From an uncultured Ruminococcus sp. (GTDB lineage: Bacteria > Bacillota > Clostridia > Oscillospirales > Ruminococcaceae): DNA of 64,000 bases. Below, piece by piece: positions 35,448 to 45,411 of the stretch. The position numbers and the translations under genes were made by a program. The DNA lies in assembly GCF_947301925.1 (NCBI RefSeq), contig NZ_CAMYUE010000001.1, positions 186,001-250,000 on the forward strand, read 5' to 3'. Position 1 is the first letter of the stretch, and each line of letters opens with the position of its first letter. Below the pieces are notes generated by a model, which did no database searches, was not told where the DNA came from, and saw only the letters and a list, made by a program, of their open reading frames with translations.

Positions 35448-36239
35448 ATGGATATTTATAAGAAAGAGATCGACGGCGGAAAGGCTTTCGACTGGGGACG
35501 TACTTCTGAAGATTACGCAAAATACCGCGATATTTATCCGCCTGTCTTTTTTGAGAAGGTGGCCGAAAGAGGCTTGTGTGTGAAGGGACAGAAAGTGCTG
35601 GATCTTGGTACCGGAACAGGCGTTTTACCGAGAAATATGTACAGGTTCGGAGCCGAATGGACAGGTTCGGACATTTCTGCTAATCAGATATCCCAGGCAA
35701 AGATACTTGCCGAACGCGAAGGCAAAAGGATTGATTTTATAGTATCTGCCGCAGAGGACATTGATTTCCCGGACGGTTATTTTGACGTTATAACAGCTTG
35801 TCAGTGTTTTTTCTACTTTGATTACGATGTAGTTGTACCGAAACTGGCAAAGCTCCTTAAAAAAGGCGGAAAGCTTGTTATTCTTTTCATGGCATGGCTT
35901 CCCGCCGAGGATAAGATCGCAGGGGAGAGTGAAAGGCTTGTCCTGAAGTATAATCCCTGCTGGACAGGCGCGGGATATGTCCGCAAGCCGATGTTTATAC
36001 CGAGTATCGCCGACAGATACTTCAGAACAGTTACAAATGAGGAATACGATCTCATGGTGCCGTTCACCCGCGAGAGCTGGAATGGCAGGATGAAGGCCTG
36101 CCGCGGCATAGGCGCCTCGCTTTCGGACGAGGAGATAGAAGCATGGGAGGGAGAGCATATGCAAATGCTTGAAAGAATTGCTCCCGAGGAGTTCGAGGTG
36201 CTGCATTTTGCGTCTATGGCAGTGCTTGAAAAGAAGTAA
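35448..36239 (+). CDS. Class I SAM-dependent methyltransferase
   Basis: A 263-residue methyltransferase with motif I VLDLGTGTGVLPRN (about residue 49), acidic motif II GSDISANQIS, and the post-I FDVITACQCFFYFD block. It resembles UbiE/BioC-like small-molecule methyltransferases. It follows the DUF2344 gene by 14 nt, so cotranscription is likely, but no link to that pair is established. Substrate unknown. Confidence 0.88.
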   Translation: MDIYKKEIDGGKAFDWGRTSEDYAKYRDIYPPVFFEKVAERGLCVKGQKVLDLGTGTGVLPRNMYRFGAEWTGSDISANQISQAKILAEREGKRIDFIVSAAEDIDFPDGYFDVITACQCFFYFDYDVVVPKLAKLLKKGGKLVILFMAWLPAEDKIAGESERLVLKYNPCWTGAGYVRKPMFIPSIADRYFRTVTNEEYDLMVPFTRESWNGRMKACRGIGASLSDEEIEAWEGEHMQMLERIAPEEFEVLHFASMAVLEKK

Positions 36240-36271
36240 ATAAATAATTTTGTTTTTTTTCAAAAAAACAC

Positions 36272-36300
36272 TTGCATTTTCCTTTAAAGTATGGTATGAT
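36272..36300 (+). promoter_or_regulatory. Promoter of rplS
   Basis: TTGCAT (36272-36277), 17-bp spacer, TATGAT (36295-36300). Confidence 0.75.
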
Positions 36301-36306
36301 ATAAAA

Positions 36307-36512
36307 GCATTTGAAATCCGTTCGGGTATTATTATGCCTGGATGAGGGTTAATGCCGAAAGACATTAAATCGGATAGTCCGCTGCCTGCTGCTCATTTAT
36401 GAGCCACGGCGCTAATGAACGCCGCTTTTATATTATTCCTGTATGTACCGAATGCTGAACGGTATATCGCGGGACAGGTAAGAATGTTCGGAAATTTTAG
36501 GAGGAAAATAAA
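36307..36512 (+). promoter_or_regulatory. Structured rplS leader with terminator-like hairpin
   Basis: A ~200-nt leader between promoter and L19 start, with no gene. It holds a hairpin CGGCG (36407-36411) / CGCCG (36420-36424) followed by CTTTTAT, resembling an attenuator, and further potential pairing nearer the start. A ribosomal protein L19 leader element is the likely identity, by position; the consensus was not checked. Confidence 0.5.
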
Positions 36513-36857
36513 ATGGATGCACTCAAGTTAATCAGCGAATCAAGCATGAAGGAAAATGTTCCGCAGTTCAACGTAGGTGATACCGTTAAGGTTCACGTTC
36601 AGATCAAGGAAGGCGATAAGAGCCGTATCCAGATCTTCGAGGGAACTGTAATCGCCAAGAAGCACGGCGGCATCAGCGAGACCTTTACTGTAAGACGTGT
36701 TGCACACGGCTGTGGTATCGAAAGAGTATTCCCGCTTCACTCTCCTGTTGTAGACAAGGTTGAGGTCGTAAGATGCGGTAAGGTTCGCAGAGCTAAGCTC
36801 TACTACCTCAGAGACAGAGTTGGTAAGGCTGCTAAGGTTAAGGAACAGATCCGCTAA
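36513..36857 (+). CDS. rplS: 50S ribosomal protein L19
   Basis: A 114-residue ribosomal protein at the interface with the small subunit. The blocks [30 protein letters not shown] and ERVFPLHSP are diagnostic. RBS GGAGGAAA. It has its own promoter and a long structured leader, suggesting autoregulation, and a terminator separates it in part from lepB. Confidence 0.98.
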   Translation: MDALKLISESSMKENVPQFNVGDTVKVHVQIKEGDKSRIQIFEGTVIAKKHGGISETFTVRRVAHGCGIERVFPLHSPVVDKVEVVRCGKVRRAKLYYLRDRVGKAAKVKEQIR

Positions 36858-36913
36858 CAGGTTGCAGACTGAGTTCAGCCGACTTGAGTCGGCTGACTCA
36901 TCTTCTTTCCTTG

Positions 36914-36935
36914 AGGGACTTAAAGTCCCTTTTTT
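36914..36935 (+). terminator. Terminator after rplS
   Basis: 8-bp stem AGGGACTT / AAGTCCCT with a tiny loop, then TTTTTT. A second, longer hairpin (about 36871-36899, CAGCCGAC/GTCGGCTG) lies just upstream. Confidence 0.85.
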
Positions 36936-36970
36936 GCTACATTTTTATATTTTAGTCTGGAGGCAGCATT

Positions 36971-37723
36971 ATGGCTGATGAAGTAAAGAATACTACAGAA
37001 AACACAGAAGCAGAGGAAGTTACAGAAGCTGTTGAGGAAATCGAGGAAGCAGCAGAGGATGCAGCTGAGGCTGTTGAAGAAAAAGATGACGAGGATAACG
37101 AACAGGACGAAGAGGCCGAAAAAAAAGAAGGCAAGATCGTCGATGATATCCTTGAGATAGTTGAATCTACGCTTCTTACAGTTTTTGTTATCATAATGAT
37201 ATTTACATATCTCCTGCACCCTGTCAACGTTGTGGGGAAATCTATGAACAATACACTCATGGATAAGGACAGGATCTTTATGACGACTGTTTATTCAGGT
37301 CCTCATTACGGAGATATCGTTGTAATAAACAATGATATGGCATATTTCCTTGACAGCACTGGAAATGTTATAGACAAGGATATCTCGAATTCAGGCCTGA
37401 AGGAGTGCATAATCAAGCGTGTTATCGCTGAGCCCGGTCAGACCATTGATCTTGATGCCGAAAAAGAGCAGGTCATCGTTGACGGAAAGGTCCTGGACGA
37501 GCCCTACATCAGACAGACTATGAATGATGCGGGCGTTATGTTTAATTTCCCTATAACTATTCCTGAGGGCTACTATTTTGTTATGGGAGATAACAGACGT
37601 GAGTCGGCAGACAGCCGTAACGGTGATGTCGGTCTTATAAAGAAGGAGCAGATATACGGTAAAGCCGTGCTCAGATACTCGCCTATAAAGGATTTCAAGT
37701 TCCTCCTTTTTAATAAGAAGTGA
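36971..37723 (+). CDS. lepB: Signal peptidase I with acidic N-terminal extension
   Basis: A 250-residue membrane protease that removes signal peptides. Catalytic Ser is in VGKSMNNTL and catalytic Lys in IIKRVIAEPG; YYFVMGDNRRESADSR is the conserved C-terminal block. One membrane helix lies at about residues 67-83. The first ~55 residues are a low-complexity Glu/Ala/Asp-rich stretch, absent from typical Firmicute SipS-type enzymes and predicted to lie in the cytoplasm. RBS CTGGAGG. It heads a unit with rbgA, rnhB, a YraN-like gene and thrC. Confidence 0.96.
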   Translation: MADEVKNTTENTEAEEVTEAVEEIEEAAEDAAEAVEEKDDEDNEQDEEAEKKEGKIVDDILEIVESTLLTVFVIIMIFTYLLHPVNVVGKSMNNTLMDKDRIFMTTVYSGPHYGDIVVINNDMAYFLDSTGNVIDKDISNSGLKECIIKRVIAEPGQTIDLDAEKEQVIVDGKVLDEPYIRQTMNDAGVMFNFPITIPEGYYFVMGDNRRESADSRNGDVGLIKKEQIYGKAVLRYSPIKDFKFLLFNKK

Positions 37724-37788
37724 GCTGACGGAAGATCATCCTGCCTGTTTGGAAAGATCATCTGATTTAAGGAACACGGGAGGCAAGT

Positions 37789-38670
37789 GTGGATAATTCG
37801 GATATGAAACAGATCCAGTGGTTTCCGGGCCACATGGCCAAGACAAGGAGACTGATCGCTTCAAATCTCTCCCTTGTCGATGCTGTAGTGGAGATCGTGG
37901 ATGCAAGAGCTCCACTGAGCAGTCGGAATCCCGAGATGGATAATATGACAAAGAATAAGCCGAGGCTGGTTCTTCTCAACAAGAGTGATCTGGCAGATGA
38001 CAGGACCACTCAGCTTTGGATAAACTACTTCAGGCGCTGCGGAAGCGAAGCTCTCGCTGTTGACTGCAAATCCGGCAAAGGCCTCAAATCTGTACTTCCC
38101 GCGCTGAAGGGGAGCGTACTGAAGGAATTGATGGATAAGCGCGAAAAAAACGGTATGAAGGGCGCTGCTGTCAGACTTATGATAGTAGGAATACCAAATG
38201 TCGGAAAGTCGTCGCTTATTAATAAGTTAGCAGGTTCTAAGCGTGCGAAGGTCGAGGATCGTCCCGGAGTCACAAGAACCAAACAATGGGTAAAGCTCGA
38301 TAACAATACCGAGCTCCTGGATATGCCGGGAGTACTATGGCCTAAGTTTGAGGATCAGAACGTAGCTGTAAGACTTGCCTTTACGGGAGCTATAAGTGAT
38401 GATATACTTGATATTGAAACTCTTGCGATGAAGCTTTTATCTTATCTGGCGGAAAACTATCCCAATTCTCTGACCGAAAGATATAAAATTGAATTTACGG
38501 AAGGCTGTACAGGCCTTGAGCTTCTTGAAATGGTGGGTAAAAAGCGCGGTATGATGATCTCGGGAGGAGAGATAAATACCGAAAGAGCTGCCATAACCGT
38601 GCTTGACGAGTTCAGAAGCGGTAAGCTTGGCAGGATCACTCTTGAAGTACCTCCGCAGAAGGAGTCATAA
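37789..38670 (+). CDS. rbgA: Ribosome biogenesis GTPase RbgA (YlqF)
   Basis: A 293-residue circularly permuted GTPase needed for late 50S assembly (family knowledge). G-motifs appear in permuted order: NKSD, then GIPNVGKSS, then DMPG. The N-terminal [13 protein letters not shown] block is diagnostic. GTG 37789 follows GGGAGG; an alternative ATG is at 37804. The rplS-lepB-rbgA-rnhB order is conserved in Firmicutes. Its stop overlaps the rnhB start by one base (TAATGG). Confidence 0.95.
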   Translation: MDNSDMKQIQWFPGHMAKTRRLIASNLSLVDAVVEIVDARAPLSSRNPEMDNMTKNKPRLVLLNKSDLADDRTTQLWINYFRRCGSEALAVDCKSGKGLKSVLPALKGSVLKELMDKREKNGMKGAAVRLMIVGIPNVGKSSLINKLAGSKRAKVEDRPGVTRTKQWVKLDNNTELLDMPGVLWPKFEDQNVAVRLAFTGAISDDILDIETLAMKLLSYLAENYPNSLTERYKIEFTEGCTGLELLEMVGKKRGMMISGGEINTERAAITVLDEFRSGKLGRITLEVPPQKES

Positions 38671-39293
38671 TGGCACGTATCATTTTACATAAGGAGCTTT
38701 TTGAGTATGATTCACAGCTCCGTAAAGCTTATCCCGTTATATGCGGAGTAGATGAGGCGGGACGAGGCCCGCTTGCAGGCGATGTATATGCTGCGGCTGT
38801 TGTTCTGAATGATGAAGTCCTGATTAATTACCTCAACGACAGCAAGAAGCTTTCCGAAAAACGCCGTGAGCTTCTGTACGATGAAGTCATAGAAAAGGCT
38901 GACGCATATTGTATAGCGACAGCAAGCGTCGAAGAGATAGACAGTCTTAATATTCTTCAGGCTACTATGCTTGCAATGAAAAGAGCTGTTTCAGGTCTCG
39001 GCATAAAGCCTGATCTGGCTCTTATAGACGGAAACAGGCTTCCGGAGCTTGACTGCGAGAGCCGTTATGTTATACACGGAGATGCAGTTTCGGCTTCAAT
39101 AGCCGCTGCTTCGATACTTGCGAAAGTAGCGAGAGATCGCTATATGCTGGAGCTTGACGAAAAATACCCGCAGTACTGCTTTGGAAAGCATAAGGGCTAC
39201 GGAACCGCACTTCATTACGAAAAGCTCGCGGAACATGGTATATCCGAAGTACATCGCAGGACATTCCTAAAGAAACTATATGACGAAAAGTGA
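38670..39293 (+). CDS. rnhB: Ribonuclease HII
   Basis: A 207-residue enzyme removing ribonucleotides and RNA from RNA-DNA hybrids. It has the catalytic [19 protein letters not shown] block and LIDGN, plus KVARDRYM. Start overlaps the rbgA stop by one base and the end overlaps the next gene by 14 nt, showing a compact unit. Confidence 0.97.
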   Translation: MARIILHKELFEYDSQLRKAYPVICGVDEAGRGPLAGDVYAAAVVLNDEVLINYLNDSKKLSEKRRELLYDEVIEKADAYCIATASVEEIDSLNILQATMLAMKRAVSGLGIKPDLALIDGNRLPELDCESRYVIHGDAVSASIAAASILAKVARDRYMLELDEKYPQYCFGKHKGYGTALHYEKLAEHGISEVHRRTFLKKLYDEK

Positions 39294-39657
39294 AATTGGC
39301 AAGCTCGGTGAGGAGAGCGTATGCGCTTATCTTATCCGGCGAGGATATAAAATAGCCGCCAGGAATTACAGGATAAAGGGCGGCGAGATTGATATAATTG
39401 CCGAAAACGGCGACTATATGGCATTTGTTGAAGTCAAATCCCGCAAACCCGATAGTATGGTCTCGGGCTTTGAAGCTGTCAACAAGCGTAAACGAGGTCT
39501 TATAATAAAGACTGCTGCTGATTATTGCTGTAAGCACCCGAATATGCTTCAGCCGAGATTTGATGTCGCACAGGTCATCATTGCGGACGGCAAGGTGCTC
39601 AGCATTGATTATATTAATAATGCCTATGATACAACAGGCTATGATTACATATTTTAA
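39280..39657 (+). CDS. YraN family (UPF0102) nuclease-like protein
   Basis: A 125-residue protein with the endonuclease-fold pattern [39 protein letters not shown] of the UPF0102/YraN family. It is habitually encoded next to rnhB. The E-D-ExK residues of PD-(D/E)xK nucleases are present (EIDII, VEVKSR); the biological substrate is not established. Overlaps rnhB by 14 nt. Confidence 0.93.
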   Translation: MTKSEIGKLGEESVCAYLIRRGYKIAARNYRIKGGEIDIIAENGDYMAFVEVKSRKPDSMVSGFEAVNKRKRGLIIKTAADYCCKHPNMLQPRFDVAQVIIADGKVLSIDYINNAYDTTGYDYIF

Positions 39658-39668
39658 AGGGTGATAGT

Positions 39669-41162
39669 ATGTTATATAACAGCACAAGAAACAGTGATGT
39701 CAAGGTAAACAGCGCTGAAGCCATTACTCAGGGTATCTCTGCTGAGGGCGGACTTTTTGTTCCCGAAAGCATACCTCAGCTTACTCTTGATGAGATAAAG
39801 GCTATCGGTGATATGAAGTATGCCGACAGAGCTGCCTGCGTGTTTTCAAAGTATCTCACAGATTTTACCGACGCTGAGATACATTACTGTACCGATAATG
39901 CTTACAGTACGAAAAATTTTGAGACTGAGAGTATCGCTGAGATAGCACATCTCTTTGACGGAACATATATGCTTGAGCTCTGGCATGGTCCTACTTGCGC
40001 TTTCAAGGATATGGCGCTTCAGATACTGCCTTACTTCCTTACCACATCAGCGAAGAAGATAAATCTTGACAAGAAGATAGTTATCCTTGTTGCGACTTCA
40101 GGTGATACAGGAAAGGCTGCTCTTGAAGGCTTCAAGGACGTAGAGGGTACTTCCATACTCGTATTCTACCCCGAGGACGGAGTAAGCCCCATGCAGAAGC
40201 GCCAGATGAAGACTCAGGAGGGCTCTAACGTCGGTGTATGCGCTATCAAGGGCAACTTTGACGACTGCCAGAACGGAGTAAAGGCTATCTTTACCAATGA
40301 TGAAGTAAAGAAAACTCTTGATGAAAACGGTATGGTTTTCTCAAGTGCTAACTCCATAAACTGGGGACGTCTTGTTCCTCAGATCGTGTATTACATCTCC
40401 GCATATGCAGAGCTGGTAAAGGACGAGGAGATCGCGCTCGGTGACAAGATCAATATCGTTGTTCCTACGGGCAACTTTGGCAATATCCTCGCTGCATATT
40501 ATGCAAAGCATATGGGTATCCCCGTAAATAAGCTTATTTGTGCTTCAAATATCAACAATGTACTCACAGATTTCATAAATACAGGAATCTATGACAGAAA
40601 CAGACAGTTCTATGCAACTGTATCACCCTCGATGGATATACTTATCTCAAGCAATCTCGAAAGGCTTCTCTACCTTATGACAGACCGCAATGACGCGCTT
40701 ATCAGGGAATGGTTCGGCAAGCTTGCTTCCGAGGGACGTTATGAGGTGTCGGACGATGTCAAGAAGAAGCTGAAGGAAGAATTTGCTGCCGGCTTCTGCG
40801 ATGACGGCCAGACAAAGTCAACTATCCATTCGGTTTACGAGACATATTCTTATACCTGTGATACACACACGGCTGTTGCGGTAAAGGTGTACAAGGATTA
40901 CAAGGAAACAACAGGCGATGATACAAAGACTGTTATTGCTTCTACAGCAAGTCCTTATAAGTTCAGCACGGCTGTTCTCGAAGCCCTTGAAGGAAAGACT
41001 TCCGATATCAATGAATACGATAAGGTGGACAGGATAGCTCAGCTTTCCGATATTCCTGTTCCGGCAGCGCTTGCAGACCTGAAAAACAAGCCTGAGAGAT
41101 TCAACGATGTTGTTGACAAATCCGAGCAGAAGGGATATGTTCTCAGAACTCTGGGAATATAA
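39669..41162 (+). CDS. thrC: Threonine synthase
   Basis: A 497-residue pyridoxal phosphate enzyme converting phosphohomoserine to threonine. The PLP lysine lies in CAFKDMALQ and the phosphate-binding loop in VATSGDTGKAAL; the length fits the longer bacterial/fungal class. It follows the YraN-like gene by 11 nt with GGGTGATAG upstream. hom and thrB are not in the window. A metallophosphoesterase gene follows by 3 nt. Confidence 0.96.
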   Translation: MLYNSTRNSDVKVNSAEAITQGISAEGGLFVPESIPQLTLDEIKAIGDMKYADRAACVFSKYLTDFTDAEIHYCTDNAYSTKNFETESIAEIAHLFDGTYMLELWHGPTCAFKDMALQILPYFLTTSAKKINLDKKIVILVATSGDTGKAALEGFKDVEGTSILVFYPEDGVSPMQKRQMKTQEGSNVGVCAIKGNFDDCQNGVKAIFTNDEVKKTLDENGMVFSSANSINWGRLVPQIVYYISAYAELVKDEEIALGDKINIVVPTGNFGNILAAYYAKHMGIPVNKLICASNINNVLTDFINTGIYDRNRQFYATVSPSMDILISSNLERLLYLMTDRNDALIREWFGKLASEGRYEVSDDVKKKLKEEFAAGFCDDGQTKSTIHSVYETYSYTCDTHTAVAVKVYKDYKETTGDDTKTVIASTASPYKFSTAVLEALEGKTSDINEYDKVDRIAQLSDIPVPAALADLKNKPERFNDVVDKSEQKGYVLRTLGI

Positions 41163-41165
41163 CAT

Positions 41166-41858
41166 ATGAGCTTGTTCGTACTTGCAGATCTGCACCTGTG
41201 CAAGGGTGCTCCTGAAAAGACCATGAGTATCTTTTCAGGCTGGCAGGACTATCAGGAGCGGATCGAGAAAAACTGGCTCGAACAGATAAAACCGGAAGAC
41301 ACGATCGTTCTTCCCGGAGATATATCATGGGGAATGAATCTTGTCGAAGCGGCTCCTGATTTCTGCTTTATCGAGTCTCTTCCCGGAAATAAGATAATCA
41401 TTAAGGGAAACCATGATTACTGGTGGACTACCATGCGGAAAATGGAAGAATTCCTTGCCGCAGAGGGGCTGAGTTCAATAAAGATTCTTCATAATAATCA
41501 TTACAAATATGAAGATTACGGTATATGCGGAACACGCGGTTGGGTCAATATGCCAGGGGAAACTCAGGACGAGAAGGTCCTTAAAAGGGAAGTGCAGCGG
41601 CTTGAAACGTCTATCCGTTCAGCTGTGGATGCAGGTCTTGAGCCTATAGTTTTTCTTCATTATCCGCCCATCTTCGCTACCAATTTCAATTATGACATTC
41701 TTGAGGTACTGTATCGTTACAAGATCAAGGATTGTTATTACGGTCATATACATGGGCGTTCCGCACACGATCTATGTGTAAAAAACACCTATGACGACAT
41801 AAATTTTCATCTTATCGCAGGCGATTATTTACAGTTTATCCCTGAAAAAGTCCTGTGA
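41166..41858 (+). CDS. Calcineurin-like metallophosphoesterase
   Basis: A 230-residue metallophosphoesterase. Motifs are LADLHLC, PGDISWG, GNHDYWW, HYPPIF and YGHIHG. This resembles the YpbG/predicted phosphohydrolase group in Firmicutes; the substrate is unknown. The ATG lies 3 nt after the thrC stop, so it is translated from the same message. Last gene of the lepB unit. Confidence 0.9.
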   Translation: MSLFVLADLHLCKGAPEKTMSIFSGWQDYQERIEKNWLEQIKPEDTIVLPGDISWGMNLVEAAPDFCFIESLPGNKIIIKGNHDYWWTTMRKMEEFLAAEGLSSIKILHNNHYKYEDYGICGTRGWVNMPGETQDEKVLKREVQRLETSIRSAVDAGLEPIVFLHYPPIFATNFNYDILEVLYRYKIKDCYYGHIHGRSAHDLCVKNTYDDINFHLIAGDYLQFIPEKVL

Positions 41859-41910
41859 TTTGTGCATAATGCAGAAGTGTTGAAAATCAGTAGAAATAAA
41901 AATGAGAATG

Positions 41911-41919
41911 TGGTATAAT
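41911..41919 (+). promoter_or_regulatory. Extended -10 promoter of tig
   Basis: TGG-TATAAT with no clear -35 box, 40 bp before the trigger factor start. Confidence 0.6.
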
Positions 41920-41959
41920 ATACTAAGTATGTTATATAAATATTGGAGGACGTATCAAT

Positions 41960-43267
41960 ATGAGTTTAAAATCATCAAACAAAACAGATGTGAATACTAC
42001 CGAGTTAGTAATTTCAATCGATCCTGTTGCTTTTGAGGCAGCTGTTGAAAAGGAATTCCAGCGTCAGAAGAAGAATATCCAGATCAAGGGCTTCAGAAAG
42101 GGCAAGGTTTCGAGAAAGCTTGCAGAGAGAGAGTTCGGCGAGGGTGCTTTCTATGAAGGCGCTATAAACGCTCTCCTTGGTCCCGAGCTTGACGCAGCAG
42201 TTCAGGAAACAGGTCTCCAGCTTGTTGACAGACCCAACGTCGAGGTTACTTCCATCGATAAGGAGAACGGCGTTGAGATCAAGGCTGTATGTGTTACAAA
42301 GCCTGAGATCGAGATCGCTGATTACAAGGGAATCAAGGCTCCCAAGGAAGTAAAGGAGATCTCTGATGAAGATATCGACAAGCAGATCGATATCATCAGA
42401 AAGAAGAACGCTCGTATCGTTTCTGTAGACGACAGAGCAGCTCAGATGGACGACGAAGTTGTTATCGACTTTGAAGGCTTCTTCGGTGACGAAGCATTTG
42501 AAGGCGGCAAGGGCGAGGATCATCCTCTCCGTCTTGGCAGCGGTCAGTTCATTCCAGGCTTTGAGGATCAGATCGTGGGACACAACATCGGCGATGAGTT
42601 CGACGTAAATGTTACATTCCCCGAGGATTATCAGATGTCTGATTACGCAGGCAAGGAAGCTACATTCAAGTGCAAGCTCAAGTCAATCAGCTATGAGGAG
42701 CTTCCCGAGATCAATGATGACCTTATAAAGGATGCTACAGAGTTCGATACTGTTGAAGAATACAGAAATGATATCAAGACAAAGCTCGAAGAAGCAGCTG
42801 TAAGCCAGGCTGATTCAGCTTTTGAGAACGCTGTTATGACTGCTCTTATCGATAAGGTAGATGCTCCTATTCCGAACTGTATGTATGAGCAGAGGATAGA
42901 TGCTCTTATGAGATCATTCGAACAGCAGCTCCAGCAGCAGGGTATGGACATAAAGCTCTATTTCCAGTACACAGGAATGGATATGGATTCATTCAGAGAG
43001 ACATACAGAGACAGAGCTGTCAGCGAAGTAAAGCTCAGACTTGCTCTTGAGAAGATCGCTGATCTTGAGAATATCGAGATCTCGGAGGAGGAACTCAACA
43101 ACGGTCTCGGTGAGATCGCTGCTGCAAACAACATTGATGTTGAGACAGTAAAGAGATTTATTCCTCTTGATGAATATACTACAGACCTCAGAGTTCAGAA
43201 GGCTATAGAGCTTGTAAAGGAAAATGCTGTGGTAGATAACACTGTTGCTGAGGAAAAGGCAGAATAA
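41960..43267 (+). CDS. tig: Trigger factor (ribosome-bound chaperone)
   Basis: A 435-residue chaperone and prolyl isomerase. The ribosome-binding loop is GFRKGKVSRKLAERE (about residue 44); the FKBP-like domain follows (about 160-245); the helical substrate-cradling arms form the rest. RBS TTGGAGGA. It heads the conserved tig-clpP-clpX group, linking nascent-chain folding with proteolysis. Confidence 0.97.
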   Translation: MSLKSSNKTDVNTTELVISIDPVAFEAAVEKEFQRQKKNIQIKGFRKGKVSRKLAEREFGEGAFYEGAINALLGPELDAAVQETGLQLVDRPNVEVTSIDKENGVEIKAVCVTKPEIEIADYKGIKAPKEVKEISDEDIDKQIDIIRKKNARIVSVDDRAAQMDDEVVIDFEGFFGDEAFEGGKGEDHPLRLGSGQFIPGFEDQIVGHNIGDEFDVNVTFPEDYQMSDYAGKEATFKCKLKSISYEELPEINDDLIKDATEFDTVEEYRNDIKTKLEEAAVSQADSAFENAVMTALIDKVDAPIPNCMYEQRIDALMRSFEQQLQQQGMDIKLYFQYTGMDMDSFRETYRDRAVSEVKLRLALEKIADLENIEISEEELNNGLGEIAAANNIDVETVKRFIPLDEYTTDLRVQKAIELVKENAVVDNTVAEEKAE

Positions 43268-43300
43268 TCTCTTTTCCGACAAATAAATCATAGAATCTAC

Positions 43301-43335
43301 GTTGTCCCGCAGCCTCTTGTGGGACAACTGTTTTT
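43301..43335 (+). terminator. Hairpin between tig and clpP
   Basis: Stem GTTGTCCC / GGGACAAC (with further pairing inside) followed by TGTTTTT; likely reduces read-through from tig into clpPX. Confidence 0.75.
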
Positions 43336-43354
43336 AAAGAAAGGGCGATAAACT

Positions 43355-43945
43355 ATGAGCGTACTGGTACCTTACGTCGTTGAACAGACAAGCAGAGGCG
43401 AAAGATCATATGATATATACTCCCGACTGCTCAATGACAGGATTATAATGCTTTCGGATCAGGTAAATGATGCAACAGCAAGTGTTGTCGTTGCTCAGCT
43501 TCTTTATCTTGAAAGCCAGGATTCAGAGAAGGATATATCCTTGTACATCAACAGCCCCGGCGGTTCTGTTACTGCTGGCATGGCAATATATGATACAATG
43601 AATTACATCAAGTGTGATGTTTCCACCATATGTATAGGTATGGCTGCATCTATGGGTGCATTTCTCCTTTCATCAGGTGCAAAGGGCAAGAGAATCGCTC
43701 TTCCGAACAGCGAGATCATGATCCATCAGCCTCTTATCGGCGGCGGCCTCGGCGGTCAGCAGACCGATATAATGATCCATGCAAAGAATCTTGAGCGTAC
43801 CAGAGATCGTCTTGAGGAGATACTCGCCAACAACACAGGCAAGAGCATCGAGGAGATACACGCAGCCTGTGAAAGAGATAATTATATGACTGCTAATGAG
43901 GCACTTGAATATGGATTGATCGATAAGGTCATAACAAAAAGGTAG
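43355..43945 (+). CDS. clpP: ATP-dependent Clp protease proteolytic subunit
   Basis: A 196-residue serine protease forming the ClpP barrel. Catalytic Ser is in [11 protein letters not shown], His in [10 protein letters not shown] and Asp in the DNYMTANEA region. The N-terminal [20 protein letters not shown] block is typical. clpX begins 9 nt downstream; a second Clp ATPase gene lies 1.6 kb on. Confidence 0.98.
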   Translation: MSVLVPYVVEQTSRGERSYDIYSRLLNDRIIMLSDQVNDATASVVVAQLLYLESQDSEKDISLYINSPGGSVTAGMAIYDTMNYIKCDVSTICIGMAASMGAFLLSSGAKGKRIALPNSEIMIHQPLIGGGLGGQQTDIMIHAKNLERTRDRLEEILANNTGKSIEEIHAACERDNYMTANEALEYGLIDKVITKR

Positions 43946-43954
43946 GGGTTATAA

Positions 43955-45241
43955 ATGGCTGAAACGTTTAAATCGTGCAGCTTCTGCGGCAAAGGAGAAA
44001 ACAGGGTACGCAGTATGTTTTCTGCAGGTTCATCAAATATATGTGATGAATGTGTTACTTACTGCTATGAGATGCTGTATGGTCCTGGCGTAGCAAAAGC
44101 TCACAGAAAGGCAGCAAAATCTGATACAGAGAAGGACGTTTCTTCTCTGACTCTTATGAAGCCCGCTGAGATAAAAGCGTTCCTCGATGAGTATGTCATC
44201 GGCCAGGATGACGCAAAGATCTCACTGTCGGTTGCTGTATACAATCATTATAAGCGAATAATGAGTCAGGAAAATGAGAGGGATCTTTCTGACGATGACG
44301 GTGTTGAGCTTCAGAAGAGCAATGTGCTTCTTCTCGGCCCTACAGGCGTTGGTAAGACGTTTCTTGCGCAGACACTTGCAAAGCTGCTCAATGTTCCGTT
44401 CGCTATAGCCGATGCTACAACTATCACCGAAGCAGGTTATGTCGGCGATGATGTAGAGAATGTTCTTCTCAGACTCATTCAGGCAGCTGATTTTGATATC
44501 AAGGCAGCAGAGAGAGGAATCATATATATCGACGAGATCGACAAGATCGCAAGAAAATCCGAAAATACGTCTCTTACCCGTGATGTAAGCGGCGAAGGTG
44601 TACAGCAGGCTCTTCTCAAGATAATTGAAGGAACAGTATCTAATGTTCCGCCTCAGGGAGGAAGAAAGCATCCAAACCAGGAAGTGATCCAGATAAACAC
44701 AAAGAATATCTTGTTTATCTGCGGCGGTGCGTTCGATGGACTGGAAAAACAGATCCAGAAACGTATCGGAAAGGCTCCTATAGGCTTTGGAGGCGAGATT
44801 AAGCCTCACAAGGAAGAAATGGACAATATCTTCAAGAAGGTCGTACCGAAGGATCTTGTAAAATTCGGTATGGTTCCTGAATTTGTCGGCAGACTGCCTG
44901 TTATATCTGTATTGGAGGAGCTTGATGAAGCTTCGCTTGTAAGAATACTGACTGAGCCCAAGAACGCTCTCATAAAGCAGTATAAGAAGCTCTTCAGTTA
45001 TGATGATATTGAGCTTGAGATCGAGGACGATGCTCTTACGGAGATAGCCAAGAAGGCTATAGCCCAGAAAACAGGAGCTCGCGGACTTCGTTCCATACTT
45101 GAGTCTATACTCATGCATACAATGTTCACTGTTCCGTCTGACGGAAGTATCGCAAAAGTAACTGTTACGGCTGACAGTGTTGTAAACGGCGTCGAGCCTT
45201 TGCTCACAAACAGAAGAAATAAGCTTTTGAAGGCTGAATAA
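43955..45241 (+). CDS. clpX: Clp protease ATP-binding subunit ClpX
   Basis: A 428-residue AAA+ unfoldase. An N-terminal four-cysteine zinc domain (CSFCGKGE ... CDEC) is followed by Walker A GPTGVGKT, Walker [10 protein letters not shown] and the ClpP-binding loop region with IGF (KAPIGFGG). It delivers substrates to ClpP. Cotranscribed with clpP and ended by a strong terminator. Confidence 0.98.
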   Translation: MAETFKSCSFCGKGENRVRSMFSAGSSNICDECVTYCYEMLYGPGVAKAHRKAAKSDTEKDVSSLTLMKPAEIKAFLDEYVIGQDDAKISLSVAVYNHYKRIMSQENERDLSDDDGVELQKSNVLLLGPTGVGKTFLAQTLAKLLNVPFAIADATTITEAGYVGDDVENVLLRLIQAADFDIKAAERGIIYIDEIDKIARKSENTSLTRDVSGEGVQQALLKIIEGTVSNVPPQGGRKHPNQEVIQINTKNILFICGGAFDGLEKQIQKRIGKAPIGFGGEIKPHKEEMDNIFKKVVPKDLVKFGMVPEFVGRLPVISVLEELDEASLVRILTEPKNALIKQYKKLFSYDDIELEIEDDALTEIAKKAIAQKTGARGLRSILESILMHTMFTVPSDGSIAKVTVTADSVVNGVEPLLTNRRNKLLKAE

Positions 45242-45246
45242 TGAAT

Positions 45247-45275
45247 AAGGGACTGCATATGCAGTCCCTTTTCTT
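45247..45275. terminator. Bidirectional terminator after clpX
   Basis: 11-bp stem AAGGGACTGCA / TGCAGTCCCTT followed by TTCTTTTT on the + strand; also placed at the end of the minus-strand cysteine-rich gene. Confidence 0.85.
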
Positions 45276-45276
45276 T

Positions 45277-45411
45277 TTAGCAGCCACAGCCGCAGTTGTT
45301 ATTTCCGCAGTCGCATCCGTTGTTGCCGCAGCCAGAGAAAAGAATGATCACGAGAAGCACCAGGAGAATGATGCACCAGCAGTTATTTCCTCCAAAGCAT
45401 GAATTACACAT
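45277..45411 (-). CDS. Cysteine-rich single-helix small membrane protein
   Basis: A 44-residue protein with 10 cysteines: four before a ~13-residue hydrophobic helix (CIILLVLLVIILF) and six in a C-terminal Gly/Asn/Cys tail (GCGNNGCDCGNNNCGCGC). The start at 45411 has AAGGAG 10 nt upstream; a longer frame to 45471 lacks one. It resembles in style the tiny Gly/Cys-rich YjcZ-like and coat-associated peptides of Firmicutes but no family is certain. The dense cysteines suggest metal binding or disulfide cross-linking at the envelope; that is inference. Confidence 0.7.
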   Translation of the reverse strand: MCNSCFGGNNCWCIILLVLLVIILFSGCGNNGCDCGNNNCGCGC

